A stretch of DNA of 64,000 nucleotides from contig NC_061073.1 in assembly GCF_021917145.1 (NCBI RefSeq), forward strand, positions 17,642,926 through 17,706,925, given 5' to 3'. Origin of the DNA: Hypomesus transpacificus. Lineage: Eukaryota > Chordata > Actinopteri > Osmeriformes > Osmeridae. Both the position numbers and the translations under genes were made by a program. Shown piece by piece: positions 1 to 12,000 of this stretch. The stretch's first letter is position 1. Every line of letters starts with the position of its first letter. The notes beneath the pieces were generated by a model that made no database searches, was not told the DNA's origin, and saw only the letters and a list, made by a program, of their open reading frames with translations.

Positions 1-600
1 TCTACAAACGGAATAGAACCTCATAAATTTAATAGGAAACAATAAATCTACTCTTTAATTTAAAATGTGACTGCATTTGTGACTCTTAAGCTGCAGTGGA
101 TCCTAGCTGCAGGCCTGGGTGGCATGTTGGGACAGCAGAGCAGCATTCCTAGGCTTGACTGTAACCCTAACGTGGAGCTACGCTACGTTACCACAGGAGG
201 AGGCTGGAGGAAGAGGTGGCAAGTAGCAGCTTGATTTAAGCAGATCACAGGATCAGAGTTGGAGCAGCTCAGGTGAGGATGTAGAGTCACACCAGCACAC
301 CTGCCTTGGTGGAGACGGACAGGGCTTGTAAAGGGGCCAGGTGTGCATCCAGGTTGCTCAGGTAGTCTAGGTGAAAGCCTGGTGACTGCTAGTGCAGCAT
401 TCCATGTTAACCCGTTTAAACTACGAACGTACAGTCGTCATGGATACTTGTGAAGGCCCGCCCCACGACTGGAACGGAACGTGGAGAAGATAACATTAAG
501 GCTCATGCTTTCCATTCACAGGTCTCCTATAGTCTCTCTAGTGTTACATGGCTTCACTTCTTCTAAACATGTCCAAAGTCATTTTCCCTCTCTTCTGTGA

Positions 601-872
601 TGAGGGTGGGGGTGAGGGAGAGGGGGGGGGGGGGGTGAGGGAGAGAGACCAGCAGCTCCCCCCCTCCACTCCTACTGGACCAGGGAGAGGGGAGGGGGGT
701 GAGGGAGAGGGGAGGGGGGTGAGGGAGAGGGGAGGGGGGTGAGGGAGAGAGACCAGCAGCTCCCCCCCTCCACTCCTACTGGACCAGGGAGAGGGGAGGG
801 GGGGTGAGGGAGAGGGGAGGGGGGTGAGGGAGAGGGGAGGGGGGTGAGGGAGAGAGACCAGCAGCTGGGGGG
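601..872. repeat. G-rich minisatellite
   Basis: Tandem units around GGTGAGGGAGAGGGGAGG, interrupted by two near-identical copies of a block containing ACCAGCAGCTCCCCCCCTCC. The plus strand is strongly purine-rich with long G runs, so it could form G-quadruplexes. Open frames across it are low-complexity artefacts. Confidence 0.9.
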
Positions 873-967
873 AAATACCAGCTGCCAGCTGTAGCATGGA
901 CACTCACAAAGACACACTAATCTAGAGGATCTCTGGAGCCCAGCATGACCCTAGAGAGAGCGTCAGT

Positions 968-969
<2 letters not shown>

Positions 970-1002
<33 letters not shown>
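970..1002. repeat. (TG)n microsatellite
   Basis: Uninterrupted TG dinucleotide run of about 33 bases. Confidence 0.95.
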
Positions 1003-1003
<1 letters not shown>

Positions 1004-1256
1004 AGGTACAATTTCAATAATGAATGTAGTAGATAAAGATCAAAACAGTGCATGTCTGAACTTATTCTTGTTTGTGTGCCTGTGTACCTATGGTTCTGTG
1101 TTTGTTCAGAGAGGCTTGATGTACAACCCCCTGTATGGTCCCTTTACTGGTCCCCTACACCACACAGGGGGTAGCAAGGCCCTCTGCAGGGCTTGCTGAG
1201 GGGGGGAGAGAGAGGAGAGAGGAAGTCAGATCCACCAGAGCAGTCTCTCTGAGACA

Positions 1257-2013
1257 GGTTGTCTTCTAAGACTGAGGAGACTGGAGCTAAGAGAGGGCAG
1301 TCTGAGCAGACTGGAGCTGGGAGAGGGCAGTCTGAGCAGACTGGAACTGGGAGAAGAGAGGGCAGTCTGAGCAGACTGGAGCTGGGAGAGGGCAGTCTGA
1401 GCAGACTGGAGCTGGGAGAGAAGAGGGCAGTCTGAGCAGACTGGAGCTGGGAGAGGAGAGGGCAGTCTGAGCAGACTGGAGCTGGGAGAGGGCAGTCTGA
1501 GCAGACTGGAGCTGGGAGAGGAGAGGGCAGTCTGAGCAGACTGGAGCTAAGAGAGGGCAGTCTGAGCAGACTGGAGCTGGGAGAGGGCAGTCTGAGCAGA
1601 CTGGAGCTGGGAGAGGAGAGGGCAGTCTGAGCAGACTGGAGCTGGGAGAGGAGAGGGCAGTCTGAGCAGACTGGAGCTGGGAGAGGGCAGTCTGAGCAGA
1701 CAGGAGCTGGGAGAGGAGAGGGTAGTCTGAGCAGACTGGAGCTAAGAGAGGGCAGTCTGAGCAGACTGGAGCTGGGAGAGGGCAGTCTGAGCAGACTGGA
1801 GCTGGGAGAGAAGAGGGCAGTCTGAGCAGACTGGAGCTGGGAGAGGAGAGGGCAGTCTGAGCAGACTGGAGCTGGGAGAGAGCAGTCTGAGCAGACTGGA
1901 GCTGGGAGAGGGCAGTCTGAGCAGACTGGAGCTAAGAGAGGGCAGTCTGAGCAGACTGGAGCTGGGAGAGAGCAGTCTGAGCAGACTGGAGCTGGGAGAG
2001 GGCAGTCTGAGCA
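1257..2013. repeat. minisatellite of about 30 bp, roughly 25 copies
   Basis: Tandem units built from GGGCAGTCTGAGCAGACT followed by GGAGCTGGGAGA. Some units carry an extra GAGGA or GAAGA hexamer and others have GGAGCTAAGAG, so unit length alternates between about 30 and 36 bp. Each unit contains the short palindrome AGTCTGAGCAGACT. No gene is seen in it. Confidence 0.93.
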
Positions 2014-2225
2014 GACTTTCCATTAATTTCCCTCCAAGTATTAGATCAGCCCGGTGGCCTGAAATAGAGGAGCTGCATTCAGGCTCGCTGAAGCGAGAAC
2101 AGGGCCTCTGCCTTTGCTATGAACATGGAAGTCGTGACAATGTCAATGTCAGGTGGCAGTTAGCCTAAACTGGAGCGTTCCTTGACTGAGAATGCCAGTA
2201 CATGGGAGGTGAAGTGCATAATTCT

Positions 2226-2408
2226 ACTAACCCTAACCCTAACCCTAACCCTAACCCTAACCCTAACCCTAACCCTACTAACCCTAACCCTAACCCTACT
2301 AACCCTAACCCTAACCCTAACCCTACTAACCCTAACCCTAACCCTAACCCTAACCCTAACCCTAACCCTAACCCTACTAACCCTAACCCTAACCCTAACC
2401 CTAACCCA
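2226..2408. repeat. interstitial telomere-type repeat (CCCTAA)n
   Basis: About 180 bp of CCCTAA hexamers, the complement of the vertebrate telomere repeat TTAGGG. The run is broken at several points by the variant CCCTACTAA. It lies inside a gene region, so it is an internal telomere-like tract and not a chromosome end. Confidence 0.95.
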
Positions 2409-2596
2409 TAATTCACACTCACGGAACAGACAGAAATAGCAATGTTGTGATACACAACCTGGAACCCGTGGTACAAACCACACCTGGTCCTCATGCGTAC
2501 ACTGGCTTGGTGCAACGCCAGCGGAAGCATTCTTTTGTCTGGTGGGCAAAAAGCGCCTGATGATTATTCAGCGAGTCCCAAACAGCCCTCTCCCTC

Positions 2597-3058
2597 CACA
2601 GTGTGACATCACTCACCTGACACCTGGACCAGCAGAACACCATGACACAGTGTGACATCACTCACCTGACACCTGGACCAGCAGAACACCATGACACAGT
2701 GTGACATCACTCACCTGACACCTGGACCAGCAGAACACCATGACACAGTGTGACATCACTCACCTGACACCTGGACCAGCAGAACACCATGACACACAAA
2801 CAGTGTGACATCACTCACCTGACACCTGGACCAGCAGAACACCATGACACACAAACAGTGTGACATCACTCACCTGACACCTGGACCAGCAGAACACCAT
2901 GACACAGTGTGACATCACTCACCTGACACCTGGACCAGCAGAACACCATGACACAGTGTGACATCACTCACCTGACACCTGGACCAGCAGAACACCATGA
3001 CACAGTGTGACATCACTCACCTGACACCTGGACCAGCAGAACACCATGACACACAAAC
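2597..3058. repeat. minisatellite of about 49 bp, nine copies
   Basis: Nine near-perfect copies of a unit beginning CAGTGTGACATCACTCACC and ending AACACCATGACA. Some copies have a short ACACAAA extension before the next unit. The low divergence implies recent expansion or gene conversion. Confidence 0.93.
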
Positions 3059-4550
3059 AGCAGGAAGTTTGCAATGAATCTCAAAAGTTTCAAGTATAAA
3101 TTCAACTTCTGAGCATTCAGGATATGACTAACTTTTATGGAAAGTTGACACATCTGTGTGTGTGTGTGTATTTAAAAATTCCCTTTAAACCTCAAATCCA
3201 AAATATCGTAACCCGATCACTAAACTTAAACACAAACACACAGAAACATGCTTGACTGTAAGACTTGCTTGTGTGGAAGAACAGGCAACTGTTCATGAGC
3301 GTCAGACCAGCCTGTAGCAGAAGCTCTGGTTTAATAATAACACCCCTCATGTCTCCAGAACTCTTATTCAACACCACATTCGGTCCATATAAACCTTGTG
3401 ATAAGTAGTTCCTGAAAAGCCTTGGTGTTTGAAAAGGCCATGAATTGGACAGAGCTAGATTCCTGCAGGAGGAAATGACACGTGATGTAATATGCCACGT
3501 CACCAGACTCCCAACCGGCAGCTAAGGCAGATGACCTCCAAGGAAGAAGTCAGAGAAAGTTAGCTTTGTACGTCACTAACAGAGCATTCTGACTGACTCA
3601 CAGTAAAGGTCATGACACTGAACCGAGGTGAAGCCCAATTCCCATGCAGCTACACCCCCCCCCCCCCCCCCCCCCCCCCCATGCCAAAATGTTCACCAAC
3701 AAATCTACAAACAATGTTTGACCATGTTAGTGACCAGCTTCCCTCAGTCTTGGCCAGCTCAACTGGTTGTCACTGAAGTCACAGTGGACAGACAGGCTTT
3801 TTATTAGAGACAAAGAGAAGTGAAAAGCTGCCAGCAACAGATGATTCACAGCCCTGCACAGCAGCTATGCCCCAGGCCTGGTAACAGCCTAAACCCAGTC
3901 CAGGAAACCTACTGCCTCCAGCCAATTGTATCACAAATCCATCCTGATTGACAGGCCAGCTGACCAATACAATGGCAGGGTTTGAGTGATTCAGAGCTGA
4001 GCCAGACCTGCAACCCATCAGTTGGAGACTGTGTGTGTCTGTGTGTGTCTGTGTGTTTAGGTTTTGTGGAGTGTGTTTATGTAAGGCCTTAGTCAGTACA
4101 AACAGTGAGTTGAGGATGTGCCGGTGGTGGTTTCAAGGCAGAACCCAGAGGTCATCAGGGCTGGGAACCCAGCGACCTAGCCACGAGCTGGCACACTGAC
4201 CCAGAGACAAACTGCTGCCTCTCAGACAAGGAAACACACAAGTGTGTTACTGTGTAGACTGTGTGTGCAGGTCGGTGTGTGTGTGTGAGTATGGTGGCAT
4301 GCCAGCGTGATCGCTTAGCGTGTCTGTGCACGCTCACATGGGACCGGCGTGTGTGCGGGAACTAAACCTGGAGACGTGAATCTGCAAGTCTGGGGGAGCC
4401 CGTCTGATGGGAGCTGATAACCAGGTCAAGCAGGACAGTGTTGACACACAGCTTGCATACTAAGACATGTTCTCTCTTCACCTAGAATGCCAGACTTTTC
4501 TCCCTTTACCCTTAGTTACGGTGCTGTCCTGGAGGGATCTGCAACCATCC
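3059..4550. other. non-coding intronic stretch
   Basis: Apparently single-copy sequence with a 26-base poly-C run (3655-3680) and short TG runs near 4030 and 4280. I found no exon with homology or with paired splice sites. It is probably part of a large NBAS intron. Confidence 0.6.
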
Positions 4551-4555
4551 TCTCA

Positions 4556-4795
4556 AGCTAGCCTCCCTCCTTCCCTCGCCTCCTTCCCTCCCTCCATCCC
4601 TCCCTCCCTCCCTCCCTCCACTCTACCTAGCCTCCCTCCCTCCTGTTCTCTTTGCATTCCAGTGGGAGTAGAGCCAGTAGAGACATGCCCGCCCTCCCTC
4701 CCTCCCTCCCTCCCTCCCTCAGGCTGAACAAAGGAAACAGTAAAGACAGAGAGAGAGAGAGAGACAGAGAGAGAAAGAGAGAGAGAGAGAGCAGA
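4556..4795. repeat. CCTCCCTC / GA simple repeats
   Basis: Pyrimidine-rich (CCCT)n tract to about 4720, followed by a GA-rich run at 4747-4793. Open frames over this stretch are simple-sequence artefacts. Confidence 0.9.
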
Positions 4796-5080
4796 AGTAG
4801 TATGAGAATCATTCATCTAATCAGATTGAGGAGAAAACACATGAGAGGAAGACTGGAAAGAGAAGAGGAAGAAGAAGAGAAGCAAAGAGGAGAAGAGAGA
4901 GAGGAGCCGTTTGTAATGGTCAAGAGATAAGGAGAGGAGTGATATGAAGAAGAGAGTGTGCAGGAGAAATGAGGGAGGTTGTCACGACATGCACTGGCCA
5001 CTCCTTGCAGAAGTGCCCATCATCCACAGGGAGTATGCAAAACCTCCCCTGAAGTCTACGCTCAGGTGCTGTGTACCTGC

Positions 5081-5081
<1 letters not shown>

Positions 5082-5110
<29 letters not shown>
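5082..5110. repeat. 29-base poly-G run
   Basis: Uninterrupted G homopolymer. Its exact length is doubtful because such runs are hard to sequence and assemble. Confidence 0.9.
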
Positions 5111-5111
<1 letters not shown>

Positions 5112-5429
5112 TGTAAGTTAGTGTAACAGAAAACTGCCGCATCACCGTCAGACAGTCAAGCTTGCATGTCGCCACATTAACCTGTGGCCAGTTAGCACAA
5201 AGACCAAACAACACACTGAAATAACACTAGCCAAGAGGGAGGATGTGTGAACAGGCCACGTGCTGTTCTGGGGGGGCATGTCAAGCACCCATCACCCACA
5301 AGGGGATGATGATGGAAGTCCAGACATTATGAAACAATAAAAAAGACCAAACTAAGTGTGCTAGTCCATTACAAGTCTCTCTTGTTGCCTCACAATGTGT
5401 CCAGCACAATGTTTGTACTGCTGGAACAC

Positions 5430-7190
5430 AGGCTCCAGAGCACAGGGCCCAGAGCACAGGGACCAGAGCACAGGGCCCAGAGCACAGGCTCCAGAGCACA
5501 GGGCCCAGAGCACAGGCTCCAGAGCACAGGCTCCAGAGCACAGGGCCCAGAGCACAGGAACCAGAGCACAGGGCCCAGAGCACAGGCTCCAGAGCACAGG
5601 GCCCAGAACACAGGGACCAGAGCACAGGGACCAGAGCACAGGCTCCAGAGCACAGGCTCCAGAGCACAGGGACCAGAGCACAGGGCCCAGAGCACAGGGA
5701 CCAGAGCACAGGGCCCAGAACACAGGGCCCAGAGCACAGGGACCAGAGCACAGGGACCAGAGCACAGGCTCTAGAGCACAGGCTCCAGAGCACAGGGACC
5801 AGAGCACAGGGCCCAGAGCACAGAGCACAGGGACCAGAGCACAGGCTCCAGAGCACAGGCTCCAGAGCACAGGGACCAGAGCACAGGGCCCAGAGCACAG
5901 GGCCCAGAGCACAGGGACCAGAGCACAGGGACCAGAGCACAGGGCCCAGAGCACAGGGACCAGAGCACAGGCTCCAGAGCACAGGCTCCAGAGCACAGGG
6001 ACCAGAGCACAGGGCCCAGAGCACAGGGACCAGAGCACAGGGACCAGAGCACAGGCTCCAGAGCACAGGGCCCAGAGCACAGGCTCCAGAGCACAGGCTC
6101 CAGAGCACAGGCTCCAGAGCACAGGGCCCAGAGCACAGGGCCCAGAGCACAGGCTCCAGAGCACAGGGCCCAGAGCACAGGCTCCAGAGCACAGGGCCCA
6201 GAGCACAGGGACCAGAGCACAGGGCCCAGAGCACAGGCTCCAGAGCACAGGGCCCAGAGCACAGGGACCAGAGCACAGGGCCCAGAGCACAGGCTCCAGA
6301 GCACAGGCTCCAGAGCACAGGGACCAGAGCACAGGGCCCAGAGCACAGGAACCAGAGCACAGGGCCCAGAGCACAGGCTCCAGAGCACAGGGCCCAGAAC
6401 ACAGGGACCAGAGCACAGGGACCAGAGCACAGGCTCTAGAGCACAGGCTCCAGAGCACAGGGACCAGAGCACAGGGCCCAGAGCACAGGGACCAGAGCAC
6501 AGGGCCCAGAGCACAGGGCCCAGAGCACAGGGACCAGAGCACAGGGACCAGAGCACAGGCTCTAGAGCACAGGCTCCAGAGCACAGGGACCAGAGCACAG
6601 GGCCCAGAGCACAGAGCACAGGGACCAGAGCACAGGCTCCAGAGCACAGGCTCCAGAGCACAGGGACCAGAGCACAGGGCCCAGAGCACAGGGCCCAGAG
6701 CACAGGGACCAGAGCACAGGGCCCAGAGCACAGGGACCAGGCACAGGCTCCAGAGCACAGGCTCCAGAGCACAGGGACCAGAGCACAGGCTCCAGAGCAC
6801 AGGGCCCAGAGCACAGGGACCAGAGCACAGGGACCAGAGCACAGGGACCAGAGCACAGGCTCCAGAGCACAGGGCCCAGAGCACAGGCTCCAGAGCACAG
6901 GCTCCAGAGCACAGGGACCAGAGCACAGGGACCAGAGCACAGGGCCCAGAGCACAGGAACCAGAGCACAGGGACCAGAGCACAGGCTTCAGAGCACAGGC
7001 TCCAGAGCACAGGGACCAGAGCACAGGGACCAGAGCACAGGCTCCAGAGCACAGGGAGCAGAGCACAGGCTCCAGAGCACAGGGCCCAGAGCACAGGCTC
7101 CAGAGCACAGGGAGCAGAGCACAGGCTCCAGAGCACAGGGCCCAAAGCACAGGGACCAGAGCACAGGGCCCAGAGCACAGAGCACATCGT
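5430..7190. repeat. 1.75-kb array of a 12-bp unit
   Basis: Roughly 145 tandem copies of the 12-mer CCAGAGCACAGG with three common variants at its junction: GGCCC, GGACC and GGCTCC. Because 12 is a multiple of three, several frames on both strands stay open for hundreds of codons. The predicted products are monotonous (plus strand Arg-Ala-Gln/Glu-His type, minus strand Leu-Cys-Ser-Gly type). I regard these frames as spurious: no initiation context, splice structure or known family supports them. Higher-order duplication is visible, since a distinctive block with a doubled AGAGCAC near 5820 recurs near 6610. Confidence 0.93.
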
Positions 7191-7872
7191 CCTCTGAAGG
7201 GTTTCTAAAAGTAAATACAACAAGTCTTTCCTGGAAGATGGGGAAAAATACAACATTGGCAACGAGTAGACACACACACACACACACACACACACAGATA
7301 CACAAGCATTCCTCCATCTCAGATCAAATATCAGGACTGAACATTTCTCAATCAAACGTAAAAATAGATAACATATTTGGCGAACGGCAACAAAAAACCA
7401 GTACCAGTCTGGAAGCGATCAGAGATGTTTCTTTTGGAACCATTTGGGTCTGATTTGAAACACTACACTTCATGTGAGACCAATGCTCTATTCTGAGGGA
7501 ATAACAAAAGAAAACAAATGGAACTTGTCTGATGAGCGACACCCCCACCTACAGGGCAGGATGCAGTACTGCAGTCCACAGCTGGAGGACCTGGTCTTCT
7601 ACTGGCTCATTTGAAAAGGAAAAACCAGCAGAGCAGCCTTCCGGTCTGTGGCTAGTGTCGACCTTGCGGGCTGAGTGAAGCGGAAGTCCTTCTCCAGTAA
7701 ATCCATTCCCTGCTCAGCACAGCGAGCCATCCCATAACCCTGCTCCATCTGTCTGTAGTTAGACCCTGAAGCGCTGCGTACAAGCCAAGTTTCCCCATTC
7801 TCTGTTTCTGTTTCGGAGCCGGTACGTCAGAGATGAAGGACTGGGTGGGGAGCAGAGAAGGGATGATGCAGG

Positions 7873-7875
<3 letters not shown>
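7191..7875. other. non-coding stretch with a short CA repeat
   Basis: Unique-looking sequence with a CA run at 7268-7294. No exon recognised. Confidence 0.55.

Positions 7876-7943
<68 letters not shown>
7876..7943. repeat. (TG)n microsatellite
   Basis: About 34 TG units, followed by a poly-T run. Confidence 0.95.
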
Positions 7944-7946
<3 letters not shown>

Positions 7947-8326
7947 TTTTTTTTTTGTTTTGGACAAGTACATTTAGCTGTTGGACAAGTACAAAAATCA
8001 GTCTCACTTGCCCGAATGACAAGTGGCCAATTTTTTGTTGTTGTCTTTTTTGTCTTTAGTCAAACCGAAGCCTAAATCATGTCTCCAGTGTATGCTGCTG
8101 CCTCCCACTTCCTCTGAAGGCTATAAAACCCAATGTGGTTAGTTTCCATGAAGACACGGGGGAGGGGGTTCAACTATATTTAGAAACAGATTTAGAACAG
8201 CTGTGCTTTCAAAAATCCAATGTAAAGATGAAGACAGACAAGAAGTGAAAGGGGGAGAAAAAGAATGGGCAGAACCAGACTGAGGGAGAGGAAGGGGAGG
8301 GGTGTAAGGGGGAGGAGATAGGGAGA

Positions 8327-8383
<57 letters not shown>

Positions 8384-8660
8384 GGAGGATCTCTGTCCTC
8401 CTGGGTGGACCACTGCTGCATGTGAAGGATGGAGGGACGCAGAGAGAGGAGTGTGTTTAGGGTGGAGGGACGCAGAGAGAGGAGTGTGTTTAGGGTGGAG
8501 GGACGCAGAGAGAGGAGTGTGTTTAGGGTGGAGGGACGCAGAGAGAGGAGTGTGTTTAGGGTGGAGGGACGCAGAGAGAGGAGTGTGTTTAGGGTGGAGG
8601 GACGCAGAGAGAGGAGTGTGTTTAGGGTGGAGGGACGCAGAGAGAGGAGTGTGTTTAGAG
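8327..8660. repeat. GA run and 33-bp minisatellite, seven copies
   Basis: A GA microsatellite (8327-8376) is followed from about 8425 by seven near-perfect copies of a unit containing GGAGGGACGCAGAGAGAGG and GTGTGTTTAG. The 33-bp period keeps reading frames open on both strands, which explains long repetitive frames here. Confidence 0.92.
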
Positions 8661-8734
8661 TGGAGGAGTGGGGGCTACTGAGAGGACAGAGCAGTCCTTT
8701 CAGACCCAGACTAACCCAGCAAAGACACACTGCA

Positions 8735-8985
8735 CACACAGAGAGAGAGAGAGAGAGGGAGAGAGAGAGACATGGAGGGAAAGAGAGAGAGGGAGAGAGA
8801 GAGACATGGAGGGAGGGAGAGAGAGAGAGAGACATGGAGGGGGAGAGAGAGAGAGACATGGAGGGAGAGAGAGAGAGGGAGAGAGAGGGAGAGAAAGAGA
8901 CATGGAGGGAGAGAGAGAGAGAGACATGGAGGGAGGGAGAGAGAGACATGGAGGGAGAGAGAGAAGAGAGAGTGAGACAGAGACA
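8735..8985. repeat. GA-rich array with ACATGGAGGGA units
   Basis: Purine-strand simple repeat in which GAGAGA tracts alternate with GACATGGAGGGAG. No coding evidence. Confidence 0.9.
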
Positions 8986-9337
8986 GAGACAGACTCAGAC
9001 CTACATGCAAACATGGGTGGCAGCACTGAGACAGGGAAGGAGCACACAGGGCAGGTCGGGAGTTAGTAGGGGTGGGAATCTTTTAGTACCTCACGATTCA
9101 AATGGATTCTTGGGGTCGGAGGGGCAGAGGGGGGGGGGCAGAGATACAGACAGACATGCTGAAAGATGTTTTTCTCCAGAACAACACTTTTGAGATGGCA
9201 GAAAGACTGTGGGAGGGGCACTGAACATCCTTTGACGCACGCACACACACACACACACACACACGCTTGATCAGGAGCACCTGTTTCCTAGAGAGCGGCC
9301 TGTGATGACCTCACTACCTGAGGGAGTGTTGATGAGG

Positions 9338-9445
9338 CTGTCATCTGATGCAGTAACACAGGGTGACCCCCAGGTGGCTAACACCCCAGCGCTGTCATCT
9401 GATGCAGTAACACAGGGTGACCCCCAGGTGGCTAACACCCCAGCG
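9338..9445. repeat. two perfect tandem copies of 54 bp
   Basis: The 54-bp block beginning CTGTCATCTGATGCAGTAAC and ending CACCCCAGCG is present twice in a row, at 9338-9391 and 9392-9445, without differences. Confidence 0.92.
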
Positions 9446-9716
9446 CTCAGCCTGCCTCAGCTGGGAAGCCCTGCAGGCCTGCAGCTGGCTCAGACACACA
9501 CACACACACACACACTACTGACACACACACAGATCACTCTTCAATATCTAGCATAGAACTGAATGTCACTTTCTCAGAACATGCCAACATGAACTGCCCT
9601 CCCCCCTCGGTATCTGCCCCATCCACGTCAGCTGAGAGATAATGGAAAGAAATGAGGGGGCAAGGCTGCCAAGCGCACTGCAGCACCAAGGCAATTAGCA
9701 AGCTCTGCAGCCCTCA

Positions 9717-9860
9717 GACAGAGGGAGAGAGACAGAGGGGGAGGGAGAGAGAGACAGAGAGAGAGAGACAGAGAGAGTGAGACGGAGAGAGACAGAGAGA
9801 GGGAGAGAGAGACAAAGGAGAAAGGGAGCAAGAGAGAGAGAGAGAGAGCCAAAGAGAGGT
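9717..9860. repeat. GA-rich simple repeat
   Basis: AGAGAGAC-type purine tract. Long open frames on the complementary strand are serine/leucine-rich artefacts. Confidence 0.9.
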
Positions 9861-10038
9861 AGAGAAGAGAGGGAGCGAAGTGAAAGTGATTGAAAAGAGA
9901 AATAACAAAGAAATCTCAAGGACTGTCTACAATCATCGCTCTCTTTCACTCCAACCCCCTCCTTTTACCCTTGCCTGAGACAAACTCCATAAACAGGAAG
10001 TGAGGCGCCCAGACACTTCCTGTCTCCCCTGAAGCAGG

Positions 10039-10375
10039 CCTCTTGGTCCTCAGAGGGCAGGAGGAGTAGGGGAGGGTTGGTGGAGCTCCTGCTGTCCTCA
10101 GAGGGCAGGAGGAGTAGGGGGAGGGGAGGGTTGGTGGAGCTTCTGCTGTCCTCAGAGGGCAGGAGGAGTAGGGGGAGGGGAGGGTTGGTGGAGCTTCTGC
10201 TGTCCTCAGAGGGCAGGAGGAGTAGGGGGAGGGGAGGGTTGGTGGAGCTCCTGCTGTCCTCAGAGGGCAGGAGGAGTAGGGGGAGGGGAGGGTTGGTGGA
10301 GCTCCTGCTGTCCTCAGAGGGCAGGAGGAGTAGGGGGACGGGAGGGTTGGTGGAGCTCCTGCTGTCCTCAGAGCA
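10039..10375. repeat. 54-bp minisatellite, about six copies
   Basis: Tandem units containing TCCTCAGAGGGCAGGAGGAG, a GGGGGAGGGGAGGG stretch and TTGGTGGAGCTCCTGCTG. The first unit is shorter. The period is a multiple of three, so frames stay open. Confidence 0.92.
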
Positions 10376-10911
10376 GTGCTGTACTCTATCCTTCCTTCCC
10401 AAGCCACATCCACAGCCCATGCTGTGTCGACAGCCCACGCAGGTTACGAGGACAGGTCTACAACAATAAGAGTTCTGTTCAAGACTCTCTGTTTAGTTCC
10501 ACTCTGCTGTTGGGATGCCACTGAATGATGGAGCTGCATTAGTGTCAAAGGGCTAAGTGCGTCTTTATGGAGGCGAGTGTGCTGACAATGCAGAACTAAA
10601 TGCGGAGGTAAGGTTACCTCAAGGCTGTCTCCCTCTTCATGTCCTGAACCAGCACCCAGAGAGGGCTAAACACACACACACACACACCTGGGGGTGGATC
10701 ACAGTTACGTAAATGGCAAGCTCAGAGAGGTTTGCAGTCCACAGCTGTGAAAACAGAGAGGACAGTCGGCAGTCCAATCCCTCATCTGAACTGACCAATC
10801 ACACGGGACTTACTATCTCCCACACACAGACCTTAGAGCAGCCCCTCGACCCCCCTGTGCCAGCCAGACAGGACAGGTGAGTTTGTGTCACAAGGCTCCA
10901 CTGCAGCCTGG

Positions 10912-11118
10912 CCAGGGCTGTGACCCTGGACACTGCACAGGGCTGTGACCCTGGACACTGCACAGGGCTGTGACCCTGGACACTGCACAGGGCTGTGACC
11001 CTCGACACTGCACAGGGCTGTGACCCTCGACACTGCACAGGGCTGTGACCCTCGACACTGCACAGGGCTGTGACCCTCGACACTGCACAGGGCTGTGACC
11101 CTCGACACTGCACAGGGC
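10912..11118. repeat. 25-bp minisatellite, about eight copies
   Basis: Units of CAGGGCTGTGACCCTCGACA plus CTGCA. The first copies read CCTGGACA instead of CCTCGACA, showing an ordered variant block. Confidence 0.92.
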
Positions 11119-11508
11119 CACAGGCATCTGGGCTTGTCCAGAACCCTAACCTGGTGGTGCTGGCCTAGGTTCCCCCACTGAGCCCACAGGCAGGAGAACA
11201 CACTGCTCCGGCCAGTCAGATGAGTCTGTCTCCAGACAAACAGGGAGAACCCACAACACAACTACCTGTCAAGCTCTCACAACTCCTGTGACCTACCCTA
11301 CCCTACCCTCCCACCTCCCCTCCCCTCCTCCTACCTACCCTGCCCCATTCCCAGCTCTCTGCAGTGCTAGGCTACTGTTTAACCTGTCTTGCAGCAGCTG
11401 AGGTCAATGAGGAGCCTGTCTCCTGGGTGTGTCAAAAACAAACACCAGCCACACAGCGTCTCTAGCAGGGCATTCTGATTGGCTGGTTCTTGGGTGTTCA
11501 CGTGCAGC

Positions 11509-11608
11509 NNNNNNNNNNNNNNNNNNNNNNNNNNNNNNNNNNNNNNNNNNNNNNNNNNNNNNNNNNNNNNNNNNNNNNNNNNNNNNNNNNNNNNNNNNNN
11601 NNNNNNNN
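11509..11608. other. assembly gap of 100 N
   Basis: Exactly 100 Ns, the usual placeholder for a gap of unknown size. The next NBAS exon is not visible below 12001 and could in principle be missing here or lie beyond the window. Confidence 0.99.
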
Positions 11609-11735
11609 TGTGATTATCGCTGCTTCTCACTCCTCTCACACATTCCAATTAACCACATGTCAATATCAGCCAGAGAAGAACACATGCCATCATGTACACA
11701 TTCAGTACACGGATACACACATTATCTCTCTCTCG

Positions 11736-11777
<42 letters not shown>

Positions 11778-12000
11778 CTCTGTGTGTGTGTCTCTGTGTC
11801 TCTCTCTTCCACACTCACATGCACACACACTATGCGTAAGCTCCCAATAATGTTAAAACTGGACATTTTCCTTCCGCCATATCTCTCTCATGCTCTCACT
11901 CTTTCCCTCGTCAATACAGTACAGTGTGATGTCATCCGTGCTGAGGTATGGCTTCTGTCCAGTCACAGTAATATATGTGATCCATAAAGTACAGTCTTAC

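Noticed and set aside
544-917. Proline/serine-rich open frames
   Set aside because: Simple GA/CT and G-rich repeats read in frame; no splice structure, start context or homology.
2226-2408. A true telomere end
   Set aside because: The repeat is short, degenerate and internal, with unique sequence on both sides.
2597-3058. Regular 49-bp repeats as a CRISPR-like array
   Set aside because: Whole units are repeated without unique spacers and the setting is vertebrate; this is a minisatellite.
5361-7355. Open frames of 600 and 664 codons on opposite strands
   Set aside because: They lie wholly over the 12-bp tandem array. Openness follows from a stop-free unit with a period divisible by three; products are monotonous and match no family.
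8209-9193. Frames of about 250 codons on both strands
   Set aside because: They follow the 33-bp minisatellite and GA arrays, and are repeat artefacts.
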